From Pseudomonadota bacterium (lineage in GTDB: Bacteria; Pseudomonadota; Gammaproteobacteria; Burkholderiales; Thiobacillaceae), in NCBI GenBank assembly GCA_021780975.1, contig JAJXXS010000205.1:1-6339 (forward strand): DNA of 6,339 nucleotides, given 5' to 3'. The notes beneath the pieces are model-generated. The model saw only the letters and a list, made by a program, of their open reading frames with translations, was not told where the DNA came from and did not search any database. The translations under genes and the position numbers were made by a program. Shown piece after piece: positions 5,766 through 6,339 of this stretch; position 1 is the first letter of the stretch, and every line of letters begins with the position of its first letter.

Positions 5766-6339
5766 ATGGCTGCTGACCTTTCTGGCAAACCCGTGTCCGC
5801 AAAACGCATCTACGCCGCAGCCGCGGCAATCACCGGCTGGTTCGCCCTCGGCGCGCAGCTGGGCCTCGCCCTGCACTCCGCCCCGGCCACACCCGCCGGG
5901 GTGGTCCATGCAGTCGCCGGTTTCCTGAGTTTCTTCACCAATCTCACCAACCTGCTGGTCGCTGCCGCCATGACCCTGTGGGCCTGGGGCAGAAGCGAGC
6001 CCCGCATGCTCACCCGGCCGCAAGGCGCCAGCGCGCTGGCCGTCTACATCAGCATCGTGAGTGTGGTCTACGCGGGCATCCTGCGCGAGCTCTGGGAACC
6101 GACCGGGCTGCAGCTGATCGTCGAGGCGCTCATGCACTACGTCCTCCCACCCGCATGCATCATCTATTGGCTGGCTTTCGTTCCCAAGGGACACCTGCGT
6201 TGGGGACATGCCTTTGCCTGGCTTCTCTATCCGGTTGCCTATGGCGCCTACGTGGCCGTGCATGGTGCAGCGACCGGCTATTATCCCTATCCCTTCCTGG
6301 ACGTCGCAGCCTTGGGATACCTCCGGGTGCTGCACAATC
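5766..6339 (+). CDS. Pr6Pr family membrane protein (3' truncated by window)
   Basis: This is a multi-spanning inner-membrane protein of unknown function; 191 residues are visible and the frame is open at the right edge. It matches my recollection of Pr6Pr (FAR-17a/AIG1-like) proteins: FFTNLTNLLVA (56-66), ILRELWEPTG (105-114) followed by a helix with HYVLPP (124-129), then YWLAFVPKGHLRW (134-146), and near the end the hallmark GYYPYPFLDVAALGY (171-185). Hydrophobic segments lie near residues 14-36, 45-74, 89-106, 122-139 and 147-166, fitting a protein of about six helices and 200-220 residues, so only a short C-terminal part is missing. The ATG at 5766 is the first possible start because an in-frame TAA sits at 5760-5762. 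No Shine-Dalgarno sequence is seen. FAR-17a/AIG1 relatives in animals include fatty-acid ester hydrolases, but whether this applies to the bacterial proteins is not known to me. Confidence 0.85.
   Translation, partial: MAADLSGKPVSAKRIYAAAAAITGWFALGAQLGLALHSAPATPAGVVHAVAGFLSFFTNLTNLLVAAAMTLWAWGRSEPRMLTRPQGASALAVYISIVSVVYAGILRELWEPTGLQLIVEALMHYVLPPACIIYWLAFVPKGHLRWGHAFAWLLYPVAYGAYVAVHGAATGYYPYPFLDVAALGYLRVLHN

Noticed and set aside
5035..5928. Alternative plus-strand frame of about 297 codons overlapping the Rieske gene
   Set aside because: It is Arg/His/Pro-rich, has no domain and overlaps the Rieske gene, which has both cluster motifs and a strong ribosome binding site.
5670..6335. Minus-strand open frame of about 220 codons opposite the Pr6Pr gene
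   Set aside because: The plus strand there encodes a recognisable Pr6Pr protein with hydrophobic helices and its signature motif. The minus-strand product is low-complexity and unlike any family I know.

Overview
The window is about 6.3 kb of GC-rich chromosomal DNA, densely coded, with codons strongly biased to G or C in third position. The organism is most likely a betaproteobacterium. The reasons are the minus-strand order alanine-type aminotransferase, homoserine dehydrogenase, threonine synthase, with an Mth938-like gene diverging from it, and a proteobacterial-type Rieske subunit. This placement rests on remembered family and neighbourhood patterns, not on a search.

Layout from left to right. 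The plus-strand end of a P2-type cation-transporting ATPase gene (its last four membrane helices) enters from the left and stops at 475. It converges with thrC, whose stop codon lies 7 bp away. Positions 483 to 4505 on the minus strand form a compact operon, transcribed alaA-like, hom, thrC, with gaps of only 16 and 14 nt. A 94 bp divergent intergenic region (4506-4599) holds a plausible sigma70 promoter for this operon. To its right, all on the plus strand, lie a small Mth938-like (DUF498) gene with a TTG start, a Rieske iron-sulfur protein gene (petA-type) with a strong Shine-Dalgarno sequence, and the 5' part of a Pr6Pr-family membrane protein gene that runs off the right edge.

How the genes work together. 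Hom reduces aspartate semialdehyde to homoserine, and ThrC converts O-phosphohomoserine to threonine. Aspartokinase and homoserine kinase are not in the window. The aminotransferase at the head of the operon resembles E. coli AlaA and probably interconverts pyruvate/glutamate and alanine/2-oxoglutarate. The Rieske protein would carry electrons in a cytochrome bc1-type complex, but the gene expected next, cytochrome b, is absent and an unrelated membrane protein follows instead. The Mth938-like family includes the mitochondrial complex I assembly factor NDUFAF3, so a loose respiratory theme on the right side is possible but unproven.

No RNA genes, insertion sequences, CRISPR arrays, phage genes or defence genes were recognised. 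No stretch longer than about 110 bp lacks a gene. I did not find a convincing undescribed system. The points most worth a second look are the Rieske gene without its usual partners and the small inverted repeats at gene boundaries.
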